From Burkholderiales bacterium (lineage in GTDB: Bacteria > Pseudomonadota > Gammaproteobacteria > Burkholderiales > JAEUOS01), in assembly GCA_016790695.1 (NCBI GenBank), contig JAEUOS010000074.1, positions 1 to 64,000 on the forward strand: DNA of 64,000 bases. The letters run 5' to 3'. This document shows positions 1-15,000 of this stretch, in pieces. The notes under the pieces were generated by a model. It worked only from the letters and a program-made list of their open reading frames with translations. It searched no databases and was not told the DNA's origin. The translations under genes and the position numbers were made by a program. Within the stretch, counting starts at the first letter, position 1, and every line of letters starts with the position of its first letter.

Positions 1-1
1 T

Positions 2-3000
2 CCCGCGCCGAAGGCGATTCGCGTCGCTGCATCGGACGTGACGGTCGCGATCACCATCGGCAGCAGCCATTTCAGCCTGACCGACGGGCAGGGCGGCTTC
101 ATCTTCTCCGGCGCGGGCATCGCCGGCAACATGCGCGTCACCATGGCGGCCGGCTCCGACGATCCCGGCGTTCCCAGCCTGGGCGGCGACGTCATCCTGC
201 AGATCAACACCACCGGACGCGCGGTCGACCAGAGCATCGCCGTCGGCAGCAGCATCGTGGCGATCAAGTTCACCGCGGCCGAGGGGCGGGTGGTGCGCTT
301 CGCGATCCTCAATGCGAGCGTCACGATCCCGCCGTTCTTCACCTTGAGCGGCGACTTCACGATCCAGTCCGACGGCGACATGACGCTCTACGGGGCGCGC
401 AACGTCGAGATCTTCCTGGGCTCGCTGCCCGACGGCCAGTCGCTGCGGGACGACGCCGGCACGCTCAATCCGGACGCGGTCGGCCTGCTGGTCACCAATG
501 CGACGGTGGGCGTCGTCAAATGGACCTCGGCGCCGGGCCAGGCCGCGCGCTACGCGGTCTATGCCTACGGCGAGGCCAGCCTGGTCGGCCTCGACGGGCT
601 CACCGTCAGCGGCTCGGTGACGGTGCGTCTGAACAATTCCGGGCAGGCCCTCGACAAGACCATCGTGCTGCCGTCCGACCCGCTCGCCGCCGTGCCGGTG
701 GCGACCAACGGCAAGGACGACGACGGCGACGGCCTGATCGACGAGGTCGGCGAGCAGGCGGCGGTGCGCGTCAAGTTCGCCACCGGCGCCAAGCTCGAGG
801 AGTTCACGGCCGGCTTCAACGAGGCCGGCGAGATCGATCCGGACACCGCCCTGACCATCAGCGCGGCAGGGGTGTTCACGGTCTCCGGCGCGGTTTCCTT
901 CACGCGCACGCCCACGGGCCGCATCAACGTCGACATGCCGCAGGCGTCGGTGAAGGTGTCGATCCCCGACGGGGCCGGCGGCCTGCAGGAGGCGTTCGCG
1001 CTCTCGGGCGCGGCGCGCTTCCATTTCGGCGGGCCCGAAGGATTCCAGCTCGAGGACATCCGCGTCAGCGGCTACGCGATCTTCGGGCAGGGCGCGACCA
1101 TCGCCGCGCCGGCCTCGACGCTGCGCGCGCCGACGGCCGACCTCGCGAATCCGACGTCGACCTCGATCGTCAGCATCGACAGCCTCACCTACCTCGCGGT
1201 CACGTTCCAGGATCCGAACCGCGTCGGCATGAACGAGGTGTCGATCCTCGACGGCACGGCGGAGTTCCTGGTCAGCGTCACCGGCGCGGACGGGGTGGCC
1301 ATCCCCGGCCTGACCGTCAACAACGGCGCGGTCACCAGGTTCGCCGACGCCACCAACGACCGCACCTACCTCTACCCGCTGGTGATGACCGACGCGTTCA
1401 AGGACGCCGTGCGCGCGAAGGGCGCCAACGGCGTCACCGTGGCCGTCACCTTCGTCGACGCCGCCTGGTCGGATGCGCGCGGCGCCAACGGCAGCTCGAA
1501 GGTCGAGCGCTTCACCCTCTACGCGCCGGCCAGCCCGGGCGCCGCGGCGCCGACCCGGCAGCCGTACGCGATCCTCGCCAGCCCCACCAACGGCGCGGTG
1601 GCGAGCCTGTCGACGCTCAATGCGCAGCGCTACATCGACCTCACCTTCTTCAGCCCGACCGGGGCGGCGATCGACGCCTCGAGCATCGACGGCAACGAAC
1701 TCAAGATCACCGGCACCGGTGCCGCCAACCTCGCCCGCAATGCCGACGGCACGGTCGTGGCGACCGTGATCAACGTCTCGGGCAACACCTATCGCTACCT
1801 GCTGACCACGCGCGTCGGCGTCGACCCCAAGGACACCTTCGTCGCCGGCGACGTCGCGGTGCAGGTGGTCGCCGGCAGCTGGCGCGCCGGCACGGGCGAG
1901 ACCGCGGTCGCCGCCGGACGCACGGACGAGGTGTTCACGATCGCCGCGGTGCAGACGGCGGGCGCCGCGTCGAACGCGATCGCCCTCGGGCCGCTGTCGC
2001 TGCAGGGACCGTCGGTCACGCTCGCGAAGACGCAGTTCAAGGACGGCAAGCTCGTGCTCACGGTGGCCATCGGCGTCGATGTCGCCAGCCTGGCGTTCGG
2101 CGGCTCGCAGGGAAGCGCCAGCCAGTCGTCGAGCGGCATCACCGCGCGCCTGACCGGGCTGCTCGGCACCTTCGACGTCAGCGTCGACGTCTTCAAGGCG
2201 CTGGGCGCGATCACCGGCGGCGGCAACCTGCTCGAGGCCTTCAGCGTGCCCGGAAAGTTCGGCATCCAGGTCGGCGGTCTCCTGGTCGAGGTGCCGGGCG
2301 CGTTCAAGGCGACCGCGAGCGGCATCATCTTCAACTGGGATCCCAACTACAAGGCCGAGGACAACGGCGGGGCGCGGCAGCGGCTGCTGGTCGTGCAGCA
2401 GGCCTCGCTCACCATCACGCCGCTCGGCGTCACCGGGCAGGTCAACCCGAACAACGGCATGCCGGGGCTGGTGGTCTACACCGACGGGTTCGACATCGGC
2501 GAGGCCCAGCTCATCTACAAGCCGGGCGGCGGCGCCGGCTCGACGCTGTCGCAGAGCTCGGGCGGCACCGGCAAGATCGGCATTCCCGGCATCCTGGAGT
2601 TCGACGACCTGCGCGTGGGCGTGACCAACTTCAAGGTCACCTTCGGGCAGCGCGTCGACTTCGACGGCACCATCTTCATCGCGTCCGGCGGCGCGAAGTT
2701 CCTGCCGGGCAAGCCGGTGTCGGCGACCATCAGCGACCGCCTCTCGGGGGAGCCCGACATCGCGCCGGGCGTGCCCAACACCGAGGCGATCCGCCTGGGC
2801 CTGGAGTTCGAGGACGGCAAGGTCAAGGGCTTCGTGTTCCGCGCCGACACCATGCGCATCACGCTCGGCTCGTTCGTGACGCTGACCGCGACCGACCTGC
2901 TGATCAACACCTCGGCATCGGCAACCGAGGAGATGGTGAGCTTCCGCTCGGTCGGCGCGGAAGTCACGATCGGCTCGCTGGTGCTGGGCGGCGAGGGGCG

Positions 3001-6000
3001 CAACTTCGCCTTCCTCGGCGACGGCACCTTCATCACCAAGCCGGGCTTCGGGGTGTTCCTGTCGATCGGGGCGGCCGACGGCGCGAGCTTCAAGTGGCCG
3101 TCGTGGCTGCCGATCAGGATCACCGAGATCGGCATCTCGTGGCGCGACATCCAGAACGACCCGGCCGACTTCGTGCTCACGCTGTCGGCGGCGGTCACCG
3201 GGCTGCAGGGCATGTCCGGCCTGGAATTCTCCGGCGCGATCGAGGGCGTCAAGATCGACGTCGGGCTGCTGCTGCAGGGCAAGTTCCCGATCATCGACAT
3301 CGCCTCGATCGGCGTGTCGCTCAAGGGCAAGATGTTCGGCGGCGAGATCACGGCCGGACTCATCGGCGGCATCATCAAGATGGATGCCAACGGAGCCATG
3401 ATCGACAACTTCGACACCACCACGCCGGTCGCGGACCGGGTCTTCTTCGTGGGGGTCGAAGGCGGCTTCAAGATGGCCGGCGTCGGCGGCTTCACGATCA
3501 AGTTCGCCGTCTCCGAGCTGGGGCCGCTGGGCGTGTTCATCTCGGCTTCGGTGCCGGGCGGCATCGTGCTCGAGCCCAACACCGGCCTGGCGATCAACGA
3601 CTTCTCGGCCGGCGTCGAGTTCTTCAAGACCCTGCCGTCGATCGACAAGCCGGAGGAGCTGCGCGGGCCGGACTTCCAGCTGCCGACCGCGCTGTCCGCC
3701 GACGAGTGGCTCGCCAGCGTCAGGAATCAGGTCCTCAAGCAGTACCGGGCGATCCAGGCCGATCCGTCGAAGAACGGCTTCACCGCGGCCTTCACCTCGC
3801 CGATGCTCATCACCGGCGGCGCCAAGATCTTCACCATCTACGCCTCCAAGGAGGTGTTCAACGGCGAGGTGATCCTGCGCATCTCGACCGACGGCAAGAT
3901 CCTGGTCATCGGCAAGCTCAACTTCGCGGCCGACAACCTGTCCATCACCGGCCGGCTCTACGCCGACCTGTCGAAGATCGCCGCGGGCGAGGCGACCGTC
4001 CTGTTCCTCGCCGACATTCCGGACCAGGTGCAGCTGCTCACCATCGACGGCCGCTTCAAGATGGGCTTCCGCAACCCGAATACCGGCGAGGAGGCCACGT
4101 TCACCGTCGTCGATCCCAGGACCGGCAAGCCGTACGTGCGCCTGATCGGCCCGGGCGAGGGGGGCGTCACCGGCACCGGCGCCCTGAACGGGCGCGGCTA
4201 CCTGGTGGTCGACATTCCTGCCGGGGCGGCAGGCGCCTCGCTCAACCTCGCCACGGTGACCGACCTGGCGCCGGAATTCCGGCTGGCCGACGGCAGCGCG
4301 GTCAGCCTCGACAACACCCAGGCGCCGGTGCTCGTCGACGGCAAGTTCTGGTACTGGGTCAACGGGCCGGCCGGGGCGACCGGCAGCGTGAGCATCATCT
4401 GGCAGAAGGAAGCCTGGTCGTACACCGACGCCAACGGCAACGAGGTGTTCCACCCGAACGGCGCCTATCTGGACGCCGACAACGTCTGGCAGGGGGTGGC
4501 GGCGGCCACCGTCACCGGGATCCCGGTGTTCATGGTGCCCTATGTCGACGTGCGCCTGGTGCCGTCGGCGAGCGGCAGCATCGACGACGCCACGCTGCAG
4601 AGTTTCGCCACCAGCGGCGCCACGCTGACCCGCAAGGAGGGGACCGAGAACCGCGAGATCAGCCGCGCCAGCGCCACCGGCACCAAGCCGTGGATCACGC
4701 TCGGCGACGGCAAGGTGCGGCTGTTCTACGACGCCGCCGATCCTGACCTCAAGGCCGGGGTCTACACCCTCACCGTTGCCACCGGCGCGCCGTGGCGCGA
4801 CTCGGCCGGCGCCGCCAGCGACGAGGACCGCACCTTCTCGTTCGAGCTGGTCGATCCGCGCGCGGAGGTGGTCGCGCCCTTCTCGGGCACCCGGCCGGCG
4901 GTCGACGTGCACGTCGCCAACCGGCCGGCGGGCAATGCGTACATCGATGTGGTCTACCGCGCCACGCCGGGCGCCGGGCTGGACTATGCGTCGATCCTCG
5001 ACGATGGCCAGGAGTTCTCGGTGACGGGGCTCACCGGACTCGTGGGCAAGCCGACGCCGATCGCGATCGTTCTCGACGATGCCGGCATCGCCAGCTACGA
5101 GGAGGTGCTGCAGCCTGGCGACGACATCAACCAGGACGGCCGGGTCGACGAGTTCGACTGGTACGCGCTGCTGACCAACCGCGGCGTCACGCAGTTCCGC
5201 TACAGCACCGGCTCACCCGACTTCGCGCCGGGCGTGGTCGGCATCACGTTCGCAGGCTACGACGCCGCCGGCGCGGGCTGGCGCGATACCGGCGGCAACG
5301 CGTCGGTGGCCGACGCCGTACCCAGCGGCGCCGCGGCCGCGCGGATCTTCCATGTCGAAGGCCCGACGGTCCGCCTGGTCTCGCCGGGCGCCGGCGGCCA
5401 GATCGACATCGGCGCGCTGATCGGGCGCGGCTTCATCGACGTCACCTGGACCGTCGACCCCGGCCGCACCCTCGACTTCGCCTCGATCACCGACGGCGCG
5501 CCGGAGTTCACGCTGAGCGGGCCGGGGCTGGGGTCGGTCAAGCTCGACGCGGGCCAGGCGCCGGTGCGCCTGAGCCCCGCCGTCGCGGGCCCGACGAGCA
5601 CGGTCACGTTCCGCTACTGGACCACGGGCGACTACGCCAGCGACGGCAGCGTCGCCGGCGACCCGGCCGGCGCGCCCGACGCCGTGACCATCGCGTTCAT
5701 CGCGGGCAGCTGGTCGTACCAGGCCGCTCTGCCGGCGACGCCGACCGCCAGCGTCAGCGTGACCAATGCGCAGTGGCTGACGGTCAGCTTCGACAACGTG
5801 CCGTCCGGCTTCGCGATCGATCCGGCCTCGATCACCGACCTGGCGCGCGAATTCACCCTGACCTATGCGGGCCAGAACCGCGCCAAGAGCGGGGCCGGCA
5901 GCCTCGCGCTGGTCGAAGGCGTCGCGCCGCAGCGCATCGGCGAGACCAATACCTACCGGTACCGCGTCAGCGGCGACTTCGCCACCGACGGCACGCAGAG

Positions 6001-9000
6001 CGCGACCATCACCTTCGTGGCCGGATCGTGGTCGCTGGTCGGCACGGGCGAGGCCGCGCCGGCGAGCCAGACCGTCGACGCGACCACGCTGGCCGCCGCC
6101 AGCAGGAGCTACATCGACATCGCCCTGACGCCGTCGGTGCAGGTCGACGCCAACGGGACGCCCTATACGATCGCCACCATCCCGACCTCGACCCAGATCA
6201 CGCTGTCCGGCGCCGGCATCAACGGACCGCCGAACACGACGATCACGGCGCTGGACATGGGGGCCGAGGACGGCACCGCGCTGGGCGGGGGCATCTATCG
6301 CTTCTATGTCGACCGCAGCAAGTTCCAGGTCAGCGGCAACGGCGCGGTCAGCGTCACCGTCGCCGCCGGCGCCGTGATCGATTCCCGCGCCGGGGGCGGC
6401 ACGGCCAATCGCGCGACGACGCAGGGCTTCACCGTCCTCGGCACGACCGCGCGCATCGCCGGTCCTGCCGACGGCGGCCTGATCGGCATGGCCTCGCTCA
6501 ACAACCGCGGCTTCCTCGACGTCACCTTCGGCTTCCCGTCCGCCCGGACGCCCAACCTCGACACCATCTACGACCTCGATGCCGAGTTCCGCATCGACGA
6601 CGCGCCGGGACACAGCATCCGCCTCGACGCCAGCCAGGCGCCGGTCCTGGTCAACCAGTCCGGCAACAGCTACACCTTCCGCTACTTCACGCTCGGCGCG
6701 TACAGCAGCGGCGCGGTCACCGTCACCCGGATCGCCGGCACGATCGGCTTCACCGACGGCAGCACCAGCAGCGCGACCGACACGCTCACCGTCGCCAATC
6801 CGGCGAGCGCCAACCTCAGCTACATCGACCTGCGCTTCCAGCCGACCGCCGGCCGCGTCATCGATGCGGAGTCGGTCACCGACCCGGCCGACGAGTTCGT
6901 CCTCGGCGGGGACGGCCGCGGCACGGCGGCGCTCTCGAGCGCCTACGGCCCGCAGCGCCTGACCAACAGCAACACCTTCCGCTACTTCTTCACCGGCGAA
7001 TTCGCCGCCGGCACGGTCACGATCGAAATCCGGGAGAACGCGTTCACCTCGGTGCTCGCCGACACCCTGGACGAAGTCGACACCGAAGCCGGCCGGGTCG
7101 GCAACCTCGGCAGCAGCGTCGCCGCCGGCAACGCGGAGCGCTTCACGGTCGTCGTCCTGACCGCCGCGCTGGCCGATCCGGTCGCCGGCGCCAGTGTCGA
7201 CGCGGACCTGCTCAACAACCGCGGCTACTTCGACGTCGACTTCGCCGACCTCGGCATCAGCGGCGCCACCGACTTCGACATCGAGAGCATCACCGACCTC
7301 GACCCCGAGTTCGACGTTCCGGAGACCGTGGCTGGCAAGTCGCTGGCCCTGGACAACTCCCAGGCCCCGGTCCGGATCGGCGAGACCGGCTACAAGTTCC
7401 GCTACTGGTACACCGGGACGTTCCGCGCCGGCGACGTGACGCTGACGTTCCGCGACGGCGCGTTCTCCAAGGCCGCCGCGGACGGCACCGCCACCGCGGT
7501 GACCGGGGTCGCGGCGAAGGTCGTGACCGTGCGCGAGAGCGATCCGAACACCGGCGCGCGGACCAACAGCACCTGGATCGACGTGCGCTTCGCCACCGCG
7601 GGCGGCGTCGCGCTCGACGTGGCCAGCCTGGCCGACGGCGACCGCGAGTTCGCGCTCTCCGGCAGCGGCCTCGGCACCGCGGCGCTGCTGGCCGGGGCGC
7701 CGCTGCGGCTGTCGAGCAGCAACGACGACCTCGACAACGACGGCGACGGCACCGTCGACGAGGCCGACGAGAACGTGTTCCGCTACTTCGTCGAGCGCGG
7801 CTTCGTCAAGGGCTCGGTCAGCGTCGCCTTCACCGGCGCCAACTGGAAGGATGCCGACGGCAACCGCGGGGAGAACGCGAGCCAGGCGTTCCAGGTCATC
7901 GAGACCGTCAAGCCCGACAACGGCCAGAGCGGCCAGTCGCTGGGCCAGGTGTTCTACATCGAGATCTCCGGCGGCATCAAGCTGCAGGGCCTCGGATTCA
8001 CCGACGAGCCGATCATCGACATCCGCGGCGGCGTGACGCTCGAGATCGGCAAGTTCCAGCTTTCCAACGGCAGCATCATCGACCGCTTCACCATCGATGC
8101 CAATGGCACGATCAAGATCATCAAGCTTGGCAACATCGGCTCGGCGGCCGCGCGCTTCGTGCTGCAGGTCGGCGACACGGTGTCCGGCAATCCGGAGTTC
8201 TGGGGCGTGGCGAAGATCCAGGCGAACCTGGACTTCCTCAAGAACTACGGCATCTTCGCCGAAGGCAGCGCGATGCTGCAGATCAACACCACGCCGACGC
8301 CGAAGACCGAGAAGATCACGCTCGAAGGCATCCCCGGCGACGTGATCCACGAGGACCTGAGCCTCGCGACCGGCGCGCTGTCGACCGCGGTGCTGGGCGA
8401 GGTGGACATCGCGGCGACCGGGTGGGACCTGGCGCAGATCGACGCCAACCCGGCCACCCAGGCGCTCGACAAGATCGTCCCCGACGGCGGCAGCGCGATC
8501 GTGCGCACCATCATCAAGGGCCAGCAGTGGAAGATCGTCACCAAGACCGCCGACGGCAAGTTCGGGCCGTCGTACTTCCTGAAGGCCGGCTCGGCGCCGG
8601 GCAAGCTCGACCTGCACGGCGAGGCCCAGGTCTTCGAGCTGCCCGCGGAATCGTTCTCCATCGAGATCGTCGGCTCGCTGAAGATCAAGGAGAACGGTGC
8701 GCCCGACGCGAACGCCCCGAACGCGGTCGAGCTGTTCGGCGGATTCTTCCTGCGCATCACCCCGGAGCGCTTCGAGATCTTCGTCCAGGCCGAGGCGCGC
8801 ATTCCCGCGCTGGGACTGAACGGCTCGGCGGTGGGCCTGATCATCATCGATGGCCGCGACGACATTGCGGGGCTGCCCGGCCTGGCGCTGGCGCTCAACC
8901 TGCAGCTCAGCTTCGGCGCCTCGCCGGAAGGCGGTGACCAGGCGTCGGCGCTCGACGGCATCTTCGAGCTGCGCGGCTCGGTGGTGGTGATGATGAACAC

Positions 9001-12000
9001 CACCCTGCGCGAGCAGGTCTTCGAGATCCCGCAGGCTTTCCTCGACCTGCTGCCGGAGGACGCGCCGACCACGGTGACCGTGTTCGCGGCGGCGCCGGAG
9101 ATCAACGGCAGGAAGCGCGCCAACGTGCCGCCGGAGTTCTACGTCTCGGCGAACATCCAGGGCAGCATCACGCTGTTCGACCAGATCACGCTGACCGGCT
9201 TCATCTCCTTCACCGCCGCCGTCAACACCAGCGGTGCCGCCTACGTGCGCATTGCCGGCGCGGTCAGCGTCAACATCGAATTCCTGGGCAAGCTCACCGG
9301 CAGCCTCGACCTGCAGTTCTACACCGACCTCGACGGCGAAGGCCCCGGCATCCTCGGCCGGGTGCAGCTGGCGATGGCCGACAGCGGCCGCATTCCCGGC
9401 GTCTCGATCTCCGGGCAGTTCCTGCTCGAGGTCAATTCCTACGCCGCGGCGAAGACCATCACGAGCTTCCAGACCAACCGGGAAGCCAACCCGAGCTACG
9501 CGGGGACGCAGCCGAACGTTCTCGCCACCGATCCGGACACCGGTTTCTTCGTCTTCGGCGACGTCGTCATCAACCCGGGCCTGCGCCTGGTGCTGCAGGG
9601 CAAGCTCGAGATCGGCACCGCGGTCCGGGTCGAGGGACGCTTCGAGTTCATCCTCAGCACCAATCCGTTCGCCATCGAGATCCGCGCGCAGGCGAGCATG
9701 TCGCTGTTCGGCATCGGGTCGTTCGACATCGACGGGGTGTTCCGGGTCGACCGCGACGGCTTCGCCGCCTACGTGCAGCTGAGCCTGGGCGGCGGTTTTG
9801 GCGGCAGCATCGGCCTGTCGTTCAACGCCAGCGCGACGCTCGAGCTCTACATCGGCTCGCTCAACGAGAAGGTCCTCACCAAGGCGGACGGGAGCCAGGT
9901 GACGGTCAAGGCCGGCTTCCGCCTGAACATCAACGGCACCGTGACCTTCCTGGGCTTCGCCTCGGCCTCCGGCAGCATCACCATCACCCTGCAGCGCGAC
10001 GTCTTCTCGATCGAGTTCGACATCTCGCTCGCGCTCGGTCCCCTGACCATCTCGGCACGCGGCGGCGCGGCGATCTACAGCGACCGCAACCCCGGCCTCG
10101 CGCTGCTGCTCGACGTCAGCGTCGAGGCCAACCTGTTCGAGGTCATCAAGATCAAGGCCGCGGGCAAGCTGCAGCTCAACACCTCCGGCACGGCGCGCAC
10201 GCTCGCCGGGATCACCATGCAGGCCAACAGCTTCCGCATCGCGTTGAACGGCGAGGTGAAGTTCCTCGAGGTGCTCAAGTTCAACGCCGGCTTCGTGCTC
10301 GAGGTCGGCTACGAGGGCGTCGGCTCCTGGCAGGTGCAGTTCAGCGCCCGCATGGACTTCTTCGGCCTGATGACGGTGCAGGCGTCCGGGTTCTTCAACT
10401 ACAAGGGCTACTTCGACATCTCGCTCGACGGCGAGCTGGTGCTGGGCACGCGCAGCTTCGGCCTGGTCGCGAACCTGCACTTCCGGGTCGCGTTCGGCGA
10501 GCGCCCCGTGCTCAACAGCCTCGGCGCGCCGACCGGGCTCACCGAGTACTTCTTCGTGGTCGAGTTCGCCGGCGGCGCCAGCCTGCGCGCCTTCGGCATC
10601 ACCTTCGCGGGCGTCGACATCGCGGCCAGCGTCACCGCCTCGGGCGAGGGCCGGGTGCCGCTGGTGGTGCGGGCGTCGGCCTCGGTGAAGATCCTGTTCG
10701 TGCGCATCAGCGTGTCGATGAGCTTCACCATCGGCTACGTCGAGCTGCCGAAGAAGGTCTATCTGGCCGGCAATCCGACCGGCGACGCCCGGTTGTGGGA
10801 TCCGGTCGCGGCGAACGGGGTGCTGTACCTCAACGCCGGCAGCCGCAACGCCATCCGCGGCATCGGCCAGGGCGAGGGAGACGAGCTCTACATCGTCGAG
10901 CACGTCGGCTCCGACGCCAGCGGCGAGACGGTGCGGGTGGTGTTCAGCGGCCGCGAGACCATCTTCAAGGGCGTCAAGAAGCTGGTCGCCTTCGGCGGCG
11001 ACGGCGACGACCACATCTACGTCAAGGAGGGGGTGACCTCGGACGTGGAGTTCCACGGCGGTGCCGGCAACGACGTGTTCGTCTACGACGGCAGCGGCCG
11101 CGCCTGGCTCTACGGCGACAGCGGCAACGACTACCTCGCGACCGACAGCAACAGCACCCAGGCCTTCCTCTACGGCGGCGCGGGCATGGACTACATCGCC
11201 CACAACGGCACCGGCGCGGCGGTGATCGACGGCGGCGCCGACGACGACAAGATCTACGGCGGCGTCCGTGCGGACCAGATCAACGGCGGCGCGGGCAACG
11301 ACGACATCGACGGCCGCGGCGGGGCCGACCGCATCTACGGCGACGCCGGCAACGACCTGATCCACTGGGACTACGCCGATCTGAGCCTCGACACCATCGT
11401 CGGCGGCGACGGCGACGACATCCTCGAGATCGTCGGCACGACCGGCGCCGACGACTTCCGCATCGCCTCGCTCGGAAGCGACCGCTTCCGCGTGGCCAAT
11501 TTCAAGGGCAACGTGCTGGCCGGCGCGATCACCGGGCAGGACATCGAGGACCTGCGCCTCGACGCCCGCGCCGGCGCCGACCGGATCACGCTGGACTACA
11601 TGGCCGGCTCGGGGCTCGATTTCGTGGTCCTGGGCGCCGGCAAGAACGTCACGCGCAGCGGCAGCGAGTTCGTCAACGATCCGGCGAGCGGGCAGCCGAT
11701 CGAGCAGCCGAAGTTCGCGATCGCCGACGACCGTGCCGCCGACGTCGTCACCGTCCTGGGCAGCGACAGCGGCGACGACACCCTGACCCTGTCGGAGAAC
11801 GCGACCAACGACATCGTCGGAACGCGCATCGCCTTCGGTACCACCGGCCTGCCGGCGGTGGTGCTGGCCGACAGCGTGCGCGGCGAGGGCGACACCCTGA
11901 TCGTCTCGGCCCGCGGCGGCAACGACATCGTCAACGCGTCCGCGGTCGCGACCGACCGCGCGGCGCTGCGCGTGCTGGGCGGCGCCGGCAACGACTTCCT

Positions 12001-15000
12001 GTGGGGCTCGCGTTTCAACGACGTCATCGACGGGGGCATCGGCAACGACACCTACGCCGGTGACCTCGGGCGCGACGAGTTCCTCGACGCCTCGGGCGCC
12101 GACGAGGTCGACACCCTCGTCGTCGACCTCGGGTTCCGGACCGAGACCGCGGCGGCGGACGTCGGGCTGTTCAACGACAAGCTGGTGATCGGGCATCTGG
12201 TGAACGGCGCCGGCCAGGCCTTCGAGTCCGACAAGAGCGCGGCGGCGGAGCTGACCGAGGCCGGCGACCGCTTCGAGAACGGCGCGGTGGTCGAGGACCT
12301 CGGGAACCTCTTCGAGGTCGCCGTGGTCGTCGGCGGCGCCGGCAACAACACGTTCGTCGTCAACGACCTGGACCGCAGCATCCGGGTCGGCAGCGAGCGC
12401 CTGACGGTGGTCGACTGGGGCGGCCTCGCGATCCTCGACAACGCCGCCAACGACAGCCAGTTCGCCGAGCACTATCTGGTGACCATGCCCGCCGAGAATC
12501 GCGGCGTGGTCGAGATCCGGTCTTCCGGCAGCGACCTCAAGGATCGCCTGGTCGTGACAGGCAGCGAGAATGCGGATCGCTTCCTGCTCACGGTCAACGG
12601 CACCAGCGCGGGCACCGCCACCATCGCGCGCAGCAATGTCCGGGCGGCCCAGTCGAGCTTCACCAACGGCATGACCCTGATCCAGGGCGGCCTCCAGTAC
12701 GCGGACGGCGGCAACTCCACCGGGACGGTGCGGGCGCTCGACCTGCCGGCCGGCCGCAGCGCGCTCCAGCCCGGCATGCGCGTCACCCACCAGGGCGTCG
12801 AGGCGGTCGAGATCAACACCCGCCGCGGCGACGACCGGGTCGCGGTGCAGGCGGTGCACACCGCGACCACCGTCAATGCGGGCGAGGGCAGCGACAGCGT
12901 CTATCTGGGCAGCAACGCCACGCTGGGCGGCCTGGGCGTCGCCGACACCAACGCCGGCGGTCGCCTCGACGCGATCAACGCCGCGCTCACCGTCAACGGC
13001 CAGGGCAGCGGCGACAGCGACCGCCTGTGGCTCGACGACACGCTCGACACCGATCCGAATCACGGCACGCTGACCGCGACCACGATCACCAACGGCGTGC
13101 GCGCGAACGGCGTGGCGGGCGCCTCGGGCGAACTGCTGATGGGCGCGCAGGGCCGGATCACCTACGGGACCATCGAGGCGCTGGAGATCCGGCTGGGCGA
13201 GGCGACCACCGGCAACGTGCTGACCATCGAGGGCACCCACGGCGGCAACTCCACCACGCTGGTCACCAGCGGCGCCGGCGCCGATGTCTTCAACGTCGAG
13301 GCGATCGCCGGCGAGACGACCATCCGCACCGGCGCCGGCCGCGACGTCGTGCGCGTCGGCAGCACCGCGGGCGCGGTCGATCCGGTCGGTGCCTTCCTCG
13401 ACGCGCTCAACGGCAACGTCAACGCGATCGCGGCGCGCCTGACGCTGTTCGGCGAGGCGGGCGACGCCGACAGCCTGCGCGTCTACGACGCCGGCGACAC
13501 GGCGAAGGAGAGCGTCCGCCTGCGCGCAGGCGAACTGACCCGCATGGGCATGGCGCTGGGCCTCGGCTACAGCGGCTTCGAGGAACTCAAGGTCTGGCTG
13601 TCCAACGGCGACAACGAGGTCATCGTCGAGTCCACCCACGCGGGCGTGACCTTCATGGATACCGGCGACGAGACGCCGGTGACCAACGGCATCAACGACG
13701 TCGTCAACATCGCGTCCATCGCCGGCCCGACCACGATCGACGCCGGCAACGGCAACGACGTGATCCGCGTCAACTTCGACGCCAACGGCGCCCAGACCGG
13801 CCGCAGCGGCATCAACGGCGTGCTGACGCTGCACGGGCAGCAGGGCGGCGACCGCTACGAGATCGGGCTGGCCGGCGAGATCTCGTCGCGCATCAACGTG
13901 TTCGACCAGTCGCGCGGGGATCCGGGCATCAACCGCCTGCGCATCTACGGCACCGACCGTGCCGACTTCTTCCTGCTGCGCGCCAACCGCGACATCGGCA
14001 TCGGCATGGTCGCCGCCGTGCAGGTCGACGCGAACCGGGTACCGGTCGCGGGCGGCGTCATCGAGCGCATCAACTACGACGCCGACATCAGCGGTGCGGT
14101 CGAGATCTTCGGCCGCGCCGGCGCCGACACCTTCGTGCTCGACGACAACCTCGCGCCGACCACGATCTTCGGCGACGCGGGCGCCGACACCTTCCAGGTC
14201 GGCCAGGTGTATCAGTCGTTCCGCGACGGCCGCAATCCCGACAACGGCCTGGCCGAGGAAGACTACTTCACCACCACGCAGATCACGCGCGGCTTCCTGT
14301 CCAACGGCGTCTCCGCGAGCACCACGCTGTTCGGCGGCACCGGCAACGACACCTTCACCGTCTACAGCAACGAGGCCGAGCTGTTCCTCTACGGCGACGA
14401 GGACGACGACAGCTTCACCGTACGCGCCTTCGTCAAGGTCGACCCCAACGATCCGAAGGCGCCGTACACCAACATCAACGGCGGCCAGGGCGCGGACTTC
14501 GTCTCCTACACCGTCAACGCGCCGGTGCGCATCGACGGCGGCGACGGCTTCGACACGCTCACCGTGGTCGGCACGGAGTTCGGCGACGACTTCGTCATCA
14601 ACGACCGCGGCGTCTATGGTGCGGGCCTCTACATCACCTTCACCGGCCTCGAGAAGATCGTCGTCGACGCGCTCGAGGGCAACGACCGCTTCTTCATCGA
14701 GAGCACCAGCGCCGGCACCGCCATCGAGATCGTCGGCGGGCAAGGCAGCGACACCTTCAACGTCGGCGGCAGCGGCGGCAACGCGATCACCGTGGTCAGC
14801 AACGACCTGCAGGGCCACAGCGGCCTGGTGATCAACACCGTCAGCAGCAGCGATCCCGCCTACCAGAACGTGTTCGTGCGCGACGTCTCGGCGCACGTCG
14901 CGGACAACGACGAGGCCGGCGTCGTGGTTGCGCTCGACATCGGGCCGATCCGCGTGTTCGAGAGCGGTGCCGGGGGCACCCTCGTGGTCAACAGCTACCG

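Noticed and set aside
38-40. GTG as the start of the giant gene
   Set aside because: The frame continues upstream to the window edge with coding-like codons and no signal or SD sequence supports this GTG. The true start is outside the window.
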